Source: Streptomyces sp. PsTaAH-137 (GTDB lineage Bacteria > Actinomycetota > Actinomycetes > Streptomycetales > Streptomycetaceae). Taken from it: DNA of 64,000 bases. The DNA is taken from assembly GCF_003259365.1 (NCBI RefSeq), contig NZ_QLLY01000005.1, forward strand, positions 310,001 through 374,000, written 5' to 3'. Shown here piece after piece: positions 43,969-51,916 of this stretch. The translations under genes were made by a program, and so were the position numbers. Numbering within the stretch: position 1 is the first letter of the stretch; the number at the start of each line of letters is the position of its first letter. The notes beneath the pieces were generated by a model that did no database searches, was not told the DNA's origin, and saw nothing but the letters and a program-made list of their open reading frames with translations.

Positions 43969-45051
43969 ATGGCCACTTTGTGCAGACCCGCTGTCTCCGT
44001 GCCCGAACACGTCATCACCATGGAAGAGACGCTCGCTCTGGCACGCTCCCACCACGCCGACCACCCTCAACTCCCGCTGGCGCTCCGCCTGATCGAGAAC
44101 ACGGGCGTGCAGACGCGACACCTCGTGCAGCCCATCGAGGAGACCCTGAAGCACCCGGGGTTCGAGGACCGCAACGCGCTCTACCAGGCGGAGGCCAAGG
44201 CCCGGGTGCCCGCGGTGGTGCGGCGGGCACTGGACGACGCGCAGCTCAGGGCCGCCGACATCGACGTGATCATCTACGTGTCCTGCACGGGCTTCATGAT
44301 GCCGTCGCTGACCGCGTGGCTGATCAACGAGATGGACTTCTCCAGCGACACCCGCCAGATACCCATCGCCCAGCTGGGCTGCGCGGCGGGCGGCGCCGCG
44401 GTGAACCGGGCGCACGACTTCTGCACGGCCTATCCGGACGCGAACGCGCTGATCGTGGCCTGCGAGTTCTGCTCCCTGTGCTACCAGCCGACGGATCTGG
44501 GCATCGGCTCGCTGCTGTCGAACGGGCTCTTCGGCGACGGTGTCGCGGCCGCCGTGGTGCGCGGTCGCGGCGGAACCGGCATCACCCTGGAGCGCAACGG
44601 CTCGTACCTCATCCCGAAGACCGAGGACTGGATCGCGTACGACGTCCGCGCCACCGGGTTCCACTTCCTGCTCGACAAGCGGGTGCCCACCACGATGGAA
44701 CCGCTCGCTCCGGCGCTCCACAAGCTGGCGGGCCTGCACGGCTGGAACGCGTCTGAGCTGGACTTCTACATCATTCACGCGGGCGGGCCGCGCATCCTGG
44801 ACGACCTCAGCAAGTTCCTCCAGGTCCCGCCGAACGCGTTCCGCTTCAGCCGGGCCACGCTCACGGAGTACGGGAACATCGCCAGTGCCGTGGTCCTGGA
44901 CGCGCTGCGCCGGCTCTTCGACGAGGGCGGCGCGCACGACACGGCCCGCGGGATGCTCGCCGGGTTCGGCCCCGGGATCACCGCGGAGATGTCGCTGGGC
45001 CGCTGGAGCCGCGCGGACGACCGTCAGCCGCTCGTGGAGGCCGTCGTATGA
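43969..45051 (+). CDS. rppA: 1,3,6,8-tetrahydroxynaphthalene synthase (type III PKS)
   Basis: 360 residues. The catalytic triad of THN synthase aligns exactly by count: Cys 138 (AQLGCAAGG), His 270 (IIHAGGPRILDD) and Asn 303 (TEYGNIAS); Cys 106 (YVSCTGF) and Cys 171 are also in place. RppA condenses five malonyl-CoA to THN, which oxidises to flaviolin and polymerises to melanin-like pigments. The start MATLCRPAVSVPEHVITM matches known RppA openings. The P450 gene starts inside its stop codon (4-bp overlap). Confidence 0.97.
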   Translation: MATLCRPAVSVPEHVITMEETLALARSHHADHPQLPLALRLIENTGVQTRHLVQPIEETLKHPGFEDRNALYQAEAKARVPAVVRRALDDAQLRAADIDVIIYVSCTGFMMPSLTAWLINEMDFSSDTRQIPIAQLGCAAGGAAVNRAHDFCTAYPDANALIVACEFCSLCYQPTDLGIGSLLSNGLFGDGVAAAVVRGRGGTGITLERNGSYLIPKTEDWIAYDVRATGFHFLLDKRVPTTMEPLAPALHKLAGLHGWNASELDFYIIHAGGPRILDDLSKFLQVPPNAFRFSRATLTEYGNIASAVVLDALRRLFDEGGAHDTARGMLAGFGPGITAEMSLGRWSRADDRQPLVEAVV

Positions 45052-46277
45052 CCGATGTGACCGAGGAGACCACCACCAGGCCGCCGGTCCGTCCGTGGCC
45101 GTCCCTGGACCTGCACGGGGTCGACTTCGACCCGGTGCTGGCCGAGCTGATGGCCGAGGGCCCGGTGACCCGGATCCGGCTGCCCAACGGCGAGGGCTGG
45201 GCCTGGCTGGTCACGCGCTACGACGACGTGCGCACGGTGACCAACGATTCGCGCTTCAGCCGTGAGGCCGTCGTGGGGCGCCAAGTCACCCGTCTCGCCC
45301 CGCACTTCATCCCGCAGGCGGGAGCCGTGGGCTTCGCCGATCCGCCCGACCACACGCGGCTGAGGCGGGCCGTGGCGGCGGCGTTCACGGCGCGCGGTGT
45401 GGAACGGCTGCGCACGCGCGCGCAGGAGATGCTCGACGAACTGGTGGACGGCCTGCTGCGCGACGGCCCGCCCGCCGATCTCACCGAGCGGCTGCTGGCC
45501 CCCTTCCCGATCGCCGTCATCTGCGAGCTGATGGGCGTGCCCGCGGCCGACCGGCAGCTGATGCACACCTGGACGCAGCTGATCCTGTCGTCGGCGCACG
45601 GGGCCGAGGTCAGTGAGCGCGCCAAGAACGAGATGTCGGCCTACTTCGCCCGGCTGATCCGCTCGCGCGACGACGGCACCGGCGAGGACGTCACCTCCCT
45701 GCTGGGCACGGCGGTCGGGGCGGGCGAGCTGACGGAGGACGAGGCGGTCGGGCTCGCGGTCCTGGTGCAGATCGGCGGCGAGGCCGTGACGAACAACTGC
45801 GGCAACATGGTCTACATCCTGCTCACGCGACCCGATCTCGCCGCGCGGCTGCGCGCCGAGCCGGAGCTGCGGCCCCGGGCCATCGACGAACTGCTGCGCT
45901 ACATCCCGCACCGCAGCGCCGTCGGCCTGTCCCGGATCGCCCTGGAGGACGTCGACGTGGCGGGGGTGCGCATCTGTGAGGGCGACCCGGTCTACGTGTC
46001 CTACTTGGCGGCCAATCGCGATCCGGACGTCTTCCCCGACCCGGACCGCATCGACTTCGACCGCGCGGCGAACCCGCACGTCTCCTTCGGCTTCGGACCG
46101 CACTACTGCGTGGGCGGCATGCTGGCGAAGCTGGAGTCGGAGCTGCTGGTGGGGGCGTTGCTCGACCGCTTCCCCGGGCTGCGGCTCGACGTGCCGCCGG
46201 AGCAGGTTCCGTTCCGCAAGGGCGCGCTGATCCGCGGCCCCGAGTCCGTTCCGGTGACCTGGTCGGCGGCCGGATGA
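45048..46277 (+). CDS. cyp158A2: CYP158A-type P450 (flaviolin/THN coupling)
   Basis: 409 residues with the P450 core: ExxR (ELLR 281-284), heme loop FGFGPHYCVGG (Cys 354) and I helix QIGGEAVTNN. The I-helix threonine that usually aids oxygen activation is Ala (246 by my count), as described for CYP158A2 of S. coelicolor, where substrate hydroxyls and water take over. CYP158 enzymes join flaviolin or THN units into dimers and trimers. It is translationally coupled to rppA before and the cupin gene after. A1 versus A2 is not resolved from sequence alone. Confidence 0.9.
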   Translation: MTDVTEETTTRPPVRPWPSLDLHGVDFDPVLAELMAEGPVTRIRLPNGEGWAWLVTRYDDVRTVTNDSRFSREAVVGRQVTRLAPHFIPQAGAVGFADPPDHTRLRRAVAAAFTARGVERLRTRAQEMLDELVDGLLRDGPPADLTERLLAPFPIAVICELMGVPAADRQLMHTWTQLILSSAHGAEVSERAKNEMSAYFARLIRSRDDGTGEDVTSLLGTAVGAGELTEDEAVGLAVLVQIGGEAVTNNCGNMVYILLTRPDLAARLRAEPELRPRAIDELLRYIPHRSAVGLSRIALEDVDVAGVRICEGDPVYVSYLAANRDPDVFPDPDRIDFDRAANPHVSFGFGPHYCVGGMLAKLESELLVGALLDRFPGLRLDVPPEQVPFRKGALIRGPESVPVTWSAAG

Positions 46278-46837
46278 CGGCGCTGACACCCTCGGAGGGG
46301 CTGCTGGTGCCGCCGGGACACGGCCGGACCGTGCAGACGGCGGCCCAGCAGGTCACCTTCAAGGTCACCGGGGACCATTCGAGCATCGCGTCCAGTTTCG
46401 AGGTCGTGGTGCCGCCGGGCTTCGACGTCGGGGCCCATGTGCACACGCGGAGCGAGGAGTTGTTCTACGTCCTCGAAGGGGAGCTGGACGTGCTCGCCTT
46501 CGAGCCGCGGGTGCGCACTCCCGACAACTGGCGGCGCTGGCAGTCACCTTCGGGCAACAAGGTGGTGCGGGCGACACCGGGCACGGTGATCGTGGTGCCG
46601 CCCGGCTGCCCGCACGCGTTCGCCAATCCGACGGACACGCCGGCGAAGATGTTCTTCCAGGCCTCTCCCCCGCCGGACCACGAGCGCTACTTCGAGGAAC
46701 TGCTGGAGATCCTCTCGGCGGGCGGTCCGCCCGACCACGCGGCGATCGCCGACCTCCGCGCGCGCTACGACATCGAACAGCTGACGCCGCTGCGCCATGG
46801 TGGGCACCTCGACGAGAAGGCCGGCAGGAGGAGTTGA
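46274..46837 (+). CDS. Cupin quinone-forming monooxygenase, MomA-like
   Basis: 187 residues of a single cupin barrel: GFDVGAHVHTRSEELFYVLEGELDVLAFEP (metal His/Glu motif 1) and VPPGCPHAFANPTDTPAKMFF (motif 2). Its place in the rppA operon identifies it with the MomA/SCO1208-type family that oxidises THN to flaviolin without obvious cofactors. The ATG overlaps the P450 stop by 4 bp. A nested hairpin terminator follows. Confidence 0.87.
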   Translation: MTALTPSEGLLVPPGHGRTVQTAAQQVTFKVTGDHSSIASSFEVVVPPGFDVGAHVHTRSEELFYVLEGELDVLAFEPRVRTPDNWRRWQSPSGNKVVRATPGTVIVVPPGCPHAFANPTDTPAKMFFQASPPPDHERYFEELLEILSAGGPPDHAAIADLRARYDIEQLTPLRHGGHLDEKAGRRS

Positions 46838-46877
46838 GGCCGGTGTTGTCGGCGGCCTCCGGACGGCGCTGACCGGG

Positions 46878-46918
46878 CCCGCACGATGACGTCCGCCACA
46901 GTGAACGTCTCGTGCGGG
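46878..46918. terminator. Nested hairpin between cupin and acyl-CoA dehydrogenase genes
   Basis: CCCGCACGA (46878-46886) pairs with TCGTGCGGG (46910-46918); inside, GACGT and ACGTC arms extend it. It lies between convergent stops at 46837 and 46947. Confidence 0.6.
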
Positions 46919-46946
46919 GCGCCGGCCGAACCGTGAGCCCTGGGGG

Positions 46947-48173
46947 CTAGCGGATGGGCATGCCGGACAGGGTGCGGGCGATGACCAGGCGCTGGATCTC
47001 GCTCGTGCCCTCGAAGATCGTGTAGATCGCCGCGTCGCGGTGCATGCGCTCGACGGGGTACTCACGCGTGAAGCCGTTGCCGCCGAGGATCTGGACGGCC
47101 TGGGCGGTGACCTTCTTGGCGGTCTCGCTCGCGAACAGCTTGGACATGGAGCCCTCGGCGTTCTCGAACTTCTTGCCGGTGGTCGCCATCCAGGAGGCGC
47201 GCCACACCAGGAGGCGCGCGGCGTCGATCGAGGTGCGCATGTCGGCCAGCTGGAACGCGACGCCCTGGTTGTCGATGATCGGGCGGCCGAACTGCTCGCG
47301 CGTCTTGGCGTACTCCAGCGCCTCCTCGTAGGCGGCGCGGGCGGTGCCGACCGCCATCGCACCGACGGCCGGGCGGGAGGCCTCGAAGGTCGCCATGGCG
47401 GCGTTCTTCACGCGCTCGCCGCCCTTCTGGGCCTTCTCGCGCGAGCGGGCCAGACGCTCGTCCAGCTTGTCCTTGCCGCCGAGCAGGCAGGAGCCGGGGA
47501 TCCGCACGTTCTCCAGGACGACCTCGGCGGTGTGCGAGGCGCGGATGCCGTGCTTCTTGAACTTCTGGCCCTGGGACAGGCCCGGCGTGTTCGGCGGCAC
47601 GATGAAGGACGCGTGGCCCTTGGAGCCGAGCGCGGGGTCGACGGAGGCGACGACCACGTGGACGTTGGCTATGCCGCCGTTGGTCGCCCACGTCTTGGTG
47701 CCGTTGAGCACCCACTCGTCCTTGGCCTCGTCGTAGACGGCACGCGTGCGCATGGCGGCGACGTCCGATCCGGCGTCCGGCTCGGAGGAGCAGAAAGCGG
47801 CCACCTTCACGTCGTTCACATCGCCGTACATCTGCGGGATCCAGGTGCCGATCTGCTCCTCGGTACCGTTGGCGAGGACGCCGACCGCGGCGAGGCCCGT
47901 GCCGACGATCGACAGCGCGATGCCCGCATCGCCCCAGAACAGCTCCTCCATGGCCATCGGGATGCCGAGGCCGCTCGGGTCGAAGAACTGCTGCGCGTAG
48001 AAGTCGAGGGAGTAGATTCCGAGCTTGGCCGCTTCCTGGATGACCGGCCAGGGGGTTTCCTCGCGCTCGTCCCACTCGGCGGCCGCGGGGCGGATCACAT
48101 CGGCGGCGAAGCCGTGAAGCCAGTCACGGACTTCCTTCTGCTCGTCGTTGAGATCCATCGTGAACTCGGCCAT
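46947..48173 (-). CDS. Acyl-CoA dehydrogenase
   Basis: 408 residues from the ATG at 48173, which follows GGAGG. FAD-binding segments are clear: KVAAFCSSEPDAGSDVAAM, KTWATNGGIA and the C-terminal QILGGNGFTREYPVERMHRDAAIYTIFEGTSEIQRLVIAR with the catalytic-type Glu. It performs the first oxidation of an acyl-CoA in fatty-acid or branched-chain degradation. A TetR regulator diverges from it over a gap with two operator-like repeats, so repression relieved by acyl-CoA is likely. Confidence 0.94.
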   Translation of the reverse strand: MAEFTMDLNDEQKEVRDWLHGFAADVIRPAAAEWDEREETPWPVIQEAAKLGIYSLDFYAQQFFDPSGLGIPMAMEELFWGDAGIALSIVGTGLAAVGVLANGTEEQIGTWIPQMYGDVNDVKVAAFCSSEPDAGSDVAAMRTRAVYDEAKDEWVLNGTKTWATNGGIANVHVVVASVDPALGSKGHASFIVPPNTPGLSQGQKFKKHGIRASHTAEVVLENVRIPGSCLLGGKDKLDERLARSREKAQKGGERVKNAAMATFEASRPAVGAMAVGTARAAYEEALEYAKTREQFGRPIIDNQGVAFQLADMRTSIDAARLLVWRASWMATTGKKFENAEGSMSKLFASETAKKVTAQAVQILGGNGFTREYPVERMHRDAAIYTIFEGTSEIQRLVIARTLSGMPIR

Positions 48174-48204
48174 GACCCCTCCAGGGCTTGCGTGCACTGC
48201 ATAT

Positions 48205-48242
48205 GTTACTTGCGGTAACGAGAGTCTGTTACTCGCCAGTAG
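48205..48242. promoter_or_regulatory. Tandem operator-like repeats between acyl-CoA dehydrogenase and TetR
   Basis: GTTACTTGCGGTAAC (48205-48219) is a 5-bp inverted repeat with a 5-nt spacer; GTTACTCGCCAGTAG (48228-48242) is a diverged second copy 23 bp downstream. The match in sequence and phase suggests binding of two TetR dimers. Confidence 0.55.
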
Positions 48243-48337
48243 ATCGTGTCAACCTCCGAGCGAGCGTTCGATCCCGAAGTGGGGGCGGGTGTTACCTTTC
48301 GCGTGCGTCAAGCAATCGCACGGGCGGGGAGAGCGTC

Positions 48338-48991
48338 ATGGAGACCAAGCAACGGACGGACCAGCGCGCGGAGCAGCAGACCGCCGCCGAGCGCCGGCGG
48401 CGCGAGCTGCTGGAGGCCGCGGACCGCGTGGTGCTCCGGGACGGTCCCGGCGCCTCGATGAACGCCATCGCCGCGGAGGCCGGGATCACCAAGCCGATCC
48501 TGTACCGGCACTTCGGCGACAAGGGCGGACTGTACGCGGCGCTGGCCAAGCGGCACACGGACGCCCTGCTGGCCTCGCTCCGGGCCGCCCTGGACGCCCC
48601 CGCGGAGCGCCGCGAGCGGGTCGAGGCCACGCTCGACACCTACCTCGCGGCGATCGAGGCGAGGCCGCAGGTCTACCGCTTCCTGATGCATCCGGCGGAG
48701 GGCGCCCCCGTCGAGGCGGGGTTCGACGTCGGGCGGCACTCCGCACCGCTGCTGCGCCGGATGGGCGAGGAACTGGCCGAGGTCATCGAGGAGCGGGTCG
48801 ACCTCGGACCCGGGAGCCAGCAGCTCGCGCGCGTGTGGGGACACGGGATCGTCGGCATGATGCACGCCGCCGGTGACTGGTGGCTCGGCGAACGGCCGTG
48901 CTCGCGGGCCGAGTTGGTGCGGGGGCTCGCCGATCTGCTGTGGGGGCGGCTCGCCGCCGCGGGCGACAAGGCGGGCGGGCCCGGATTCTGA
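48338..48991 (+). CDS. TetR-family regulator of the adjacent acyl-CoA dehydrogenase
   Basis: 217 residues from the ATG after GGCGGGGAGAG. The N-terminal HTH is plain (ASMNAIAAEAGITKPILYRHFGDKGGLY, about 40-67). The C-terminal ligand domain has a large hydrophobic middle (YRFLMHPAEGAPVEAG). TetR regulators next to acyl-CoA dehydrogenases usually respond to acyl-CoA. Extending the frame upstream would cross the operators, so this start is preferred. Confidence 0.9.
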   Translation: METKQRTDQRAEQQTAAERRRRELLEAADRVVLRDGPGASMNAIAAEAGITKPILYRHFGDKGGLYAALAKRHTDALLASLRAALDAPAERRERVEATLDTYLAAIEARPQVYRFLMHPAEGAPVEAGFDVGRHSAPLLRRMGEELAEVIEERVDLGPGSQQLARVWGHGIVGMMHAAGDWWLGERPCSRAELVRGLADLLWGRLAAAGDKAGGPGF

Positions 48992-49016
48992 CCCGGCACG
49001 GCTTCGCGCCACAGCC

Positions 49017-49580
49017 CTAGCGGGGCGCCTTCGCCCACGGCGCCTTCGCCCACGGCGCCTTCGCCGCCTGCCTCAGGACGCGGCGGCGGCGCCAGCCCGT
49101 GACGCGGTCCGCGTAGATGCGGCCCTCCAGGTGGTCGCACTCGTGCTGAAGGCACCGGGCGAACCAGCCCGTGCCGTGGACCACCACCGGCTCCCCCTTC
49201 AGGTTCTGGCCCTCCACGCGCGCGTGGTCGAAGCGCGGGGTGCCCGCCTCCAGGCCCGGCAGGGACAGACAGCCCTCGGGCCCGCGGATCACCACGCCGT
49301 CCGCCTCGACCAGGCGCGGGTTCACGAGGTACCCGACATGGCGGACATCGTCGTCGTCCTCGCAGTCGTACACGAAGACGCGCAGCGATTCACCGATCTG
49401 GTTCGCGGCGAGGCCGACGCCCTCGGCCGCGTACATTGTCGCGTACATGTCCTCGACGAGGCGTGCGAGGGACGGCCCGAAGTCCGTCACCTCCTCGCAC
49501 GGGCGGTGCAGCACAAGATCACCGAGCAGGGTCAGGGGTCGTACGCGCCCGGAGGCGCCCGGTACAGAGCCGTGTCGCAT
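49017..49580 (-). CDS. def: Peptide deformylase
   Basis: 187 residues with the three metal motifs: GVGLAANQ (54-61), EGCLS (102-106) and HECDH (146-150). The enzyme removes the formyl group from nascent proteins. No Shine-Dalgarno precedes the ATG, so it may be leaderless. The C-terminus ends in three copies of a Lys-Ala-Pro(-Trp-Ala) unit encoded by a 15-bp tandem repeat. Streptomyces carry several def genes; which one this is cannot be told here. Confidence 0.94.
   Translation of the reverse strand: MRHGSVPGASGRVRPLTLLGDLVLHRPCEEVTDFGPSLARLVEDMYATMYAAEGVGLAANQIGESLRVFVYDCEDDDDVRHVGYLVNPRLVEADGVVIRGPEGCLSLPGLEAGTPRFDHARVEGQNLKGEPVVVHGTGWFARCLQHECDHLEGRIYADRVTGWRRRRVLRQAAKAPWAKAPWAKAPR
49024..49065. 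repeat. 15-bp tandem repeat inside def
   Basis: The unit GGCGCCTTCGCCCAC recurs 2.8 times head to tail at 49024-49065, encoding the repeated WAKAP at the deformylase C-terminus. Such in-frame repeats can change copy number without breaking the gene. Confidence 0.85.
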
Positions 49581-49709
49581 GAGCGCAAGGGTACGGTCGA
49601 GCGGTACCCCGAGCCGCAGTTCGGGCTTGTCAGGGGATCTCGATAGGCTGGGCCAGGAAAGCGATGCCGGGGGCAGGCGCGGCGCCGTACGCAAGGAGGA
49701 CCCAAGAAG

Positions 49710-50948
49710 ATGGCAGGCAACTCGGAGTCGATGACTCCGCGGGCCAAGCTCGCCGTGACGGCGGGCAAGGCCGCAGCGGCGGTGTCGCGCGCGGCAGGCC
49801 GCGGCAGCGGTTCGGTGATCGGCGGCAAGGTCGCGCTCAGGCTCGACCCCGAGCTGCTCGGACGGCTCGCCCAGCACCTGGACACGGTGCTCGTCTCGGC
49901 CACCAACGGCAAGACGACCACCACCCGCCTCATCGCTGAGGCCCTGCGCGCCAGCGGCGAGGTCGTGTCGAACGCGCTGGGCGCGAACATGCCTGCCGGA
50001 ATCACCTCCGCGCTGGCCGGTGGCTCCGACGCCAAGTTCGGCGTCATCGAGGTCGACGAGAAGTACCTCGCCGGGGTCGCCCGTGACGTGACCCCCAAGG
50101 CGATCGCGCTGCTCAACCTCTCGCGCGACCAGCTCGACCGCGCCGCCGAGACCCGCATGCTCGCCGAGAAGTGGCGTGAGGGGCTGGCCGGTTCGAAGGC
50201 CATCATCGTCGCGAACTCCGACGACCCGCTGGTCGTCTGGGCCGCGTCCTCCTCGCCGAACGTCGTGTGGGTCGCCGCGGGCCAGGAGTGGAAGGACGAC
50301 GCCTGGTCCTGCCCCGCCTGCGGTGGTGTGATGCAGCGTCCCGGCGACGACTGGTTCTGCGGCGAGTGCGGTTTCCGCCGCCCGACGGCGAGCTGGGCGC
50401 TCCAGGGCGACTACGTCCTGGACCCGCACGGCTCCGCCTGGCCGATCCACCTCCAGCTGCCGGGCCGGGCCAACAAGGCGAACGCGGCCACCTCCGCGGC
50501 CGTCGCCGCCTGCTTCGGCGTCCCGCCGCAGGTCGCCCTGGAGCGGATGTACCAGGTGCAGGCCGTCGCCGGCCGCTACGACGTCGTGCAGTTCCAGGGC
50601 CGCGACCTGCGGCTGCTGCTCGCCAAGAACCCGGCGGGCTGGCTCGAAACGTTCACTCTGATCGACCCGCCGCCCACCCCGGTGATCCTTTCGGTGAACG
50701 CGCGGGGTGCGGACGGCACCGACACCTCCTGGCTGTGGGACGTCGACTACACCCGTCTGGCCGGGCACCCGATCGCCGTCATCGGCGACCGCAAGCTGGA
50801 CCTCGCGGTGCGTCTGGAGGTGGCCGGCCTGCAGTTCCAGGTCTGCGACACGATCGATCAGGCCGTGCAGGCGTCGCCGCCCGGACGGATCGAGCTGATC
50901 GCCAACTACACCGCGTTCCAGGACGTCCGTCGCCGCGTCGGCAACTGA
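49710..50948 (+). CDS. murT: Lipid II isoglutaminyl synthase subunit MurT
   Basis: 412 residues. Mur-ligase ATP motif VSATNGKTTTTRL near 63, a central domain interrupted by a four-Cys zinc ribbon (Cys 201, 204, 217, 220), and a C-terminal MurT domain. With GatD it amidates the D-Glu of lipid II to isoglutamine. AAGGAGG precedes the ATG. A TAGGCT -10-like box is at 49644-49649. gatD follows 32 bp later, so both are co-transcribed. Confidence 0.94.
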   Translation: MAGNSESMTPRAKLAVTAGKAAAAVSRAAGRGSGSVIGGKVALRLDPELLGRLAQHLDTVLVSATNGKTTTTRLIAEALRASGEVVSNALGANMPAGITSALAGGSDAKFGVIEVDEKYLAGVARDVTPKAIALLNLSRDQLDRAAETRMLAEKWREGLAGSKAIIVANSDDPLVVWAASSSPNVVWVAAGQEWKDDAWSCPACGGVMQRPGDDWFCGECGFRRPTASWALQGDYVLDPHGSAWPIHLQLPGRANKANAATSAAVAACFGVPPQVALERMYQVQAVAGRYDVVQFQGRDLRLLLAKNPAGWLETFTLIDPPPTPVILSVNARGADGTDTSWLWDVDYTRLAGHPIAVIGDRKLDLAVRLEVAGLQFQVCDTIDQAVQASPPGRIELIANYTAFQDVRRRVGN

Positions 50949-50980
50949 CCCCGGCCGACCACGAGAGCCAGCGAAGGATC

Positions 50981-51721
50981 ATGAGCATGAGTGACAGCAG
51001 CCTGCGTCTCGTGTGGGTCTACCCCGACCTGCTCAGCACGTACGGAGACCAGGGCAACGCCCTGGTGGTGGAGCGCCGGGCCAACCAGCGCCGCCTCCAG
51101 GTCGAGCGGGCCGACGTCCGCAGCGACCAGCCGGTGCCGACCTCCGGCGACATCTATCTGATCGGCGGCGGCGAGGACCGGCCGCAGCGGCTGGCCGCGG
51201 AGCGGCTGCGCCGTGACGGCGGCCTGCAGCGCGCGGTGGCCAACGGCGCCATCGTGTTCTCGGTGTGCGCCGGGTACCAGATCCTCGGCCACGAGTTCAT
51301 CAACGACCTCGGCGAGCGCGAGCCGGGCCTCGGTCTGCTCGACGTCGTCTCGACGCGCGGCGAGGGCGAGCGGTGCGTCGGTGACGTCCTGGGCGACATC
51401 GACCCGCAGCTGGGGCTGCCGCCGCTGACCGGGTTCGAGAACCACCAGGGCATCACGCACCTGGGCCCGTCGGCCCGGCCGTTCGCCCGCACCCGCATCG
51501 GCAAGGGCAACGGCACGGGGGACGGCACCGAGGGCGCCTTCAACGACACGGTGTTCGGCACGTACATGCACGGGCCCGTGCTCGCGCGGAACCCGCAGAT
51601 CGCCGACCTGCTGCTGAAGCTGGCGCTGGATGTCAACGCGCTGCCGCCCGTCGACGACCGGTGGTACGAGGCGCTCCGCAATGAGCGGATCGCTTCTGCG
51701 ACGGCTGCGCAGCCCGCCTGA
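50981..51721 (+). CDS. gatD: Lipid II isoglutaminyl synthase subunit GatD
   Basis: 246 residues of a class I glutamine amidotransferase, CobB/CobQ type: nucleophile Cys 96 in FSVCAGYQILG and catalytic His 197 in GTYMHGP. It frees ammonia from glutamine and passes it to MurT. An AAGGA lies before the ATG at 50981; an ATG six bases in is the alternative. It is second in the murT-gatD operon. Confidence 0.94.
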   Translation: MSMSDSSLRLVWVYPDLLSTYGDQGNALVVERRANQRRLQVERADVRSDQPVPTSGDIYLIGGGEDRPQRLAAERLRRDGGLQRAVANGAIVFSVCAGYQILGHEFINDLGEREPGLGLLDVVSTRGEGERCVGDVLGDIDPQLGLPPLTGFENHQGITHLGPSARPFARTRIGKGNGTGDGTEGAFNDTVFGTYMHGPVLARNPQIADLLLKLALDVNALPPVDDRWYEALRNERIASATAAQPA

Positions 51722-51870
51722 CCGTCCGGTCTCTTCTGCCGCCGGCGGACACGGTCCCGCGCCCCTGAAGGGCGCTTCCGCGCCCATATGAGCGGGGCTG
51801 TCCACCTGGCGGACGCCCCATACGGGCGGCACCCCGGGCGCCGCTAAGGTACGGGCATTCCCGCCGGACG

Positions 51871-51895
51871 ACGTGGTCCGGTCATCGGGCCACGT
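51871..51895 (+). promoter_or_regulatory. 5'-UTR hairpin of the phosphofructokinase gene
   Basis: ACGTGGTCCG (51871-51880) and CGGGCCACGT (51886-51895) pair over 10 positions with one G-T wobble, loop GTCAT, 21 bp before the pfkA start and just before its AAAGG RBS. A TAAGGT -10-like box is at 51845-51850, so the hairpin would be near the mRNA 5' end. Confidence 0.45.
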
Positions 51896-51916
51896 TTGCA
51901 AAGGTATTCCGGGCTT

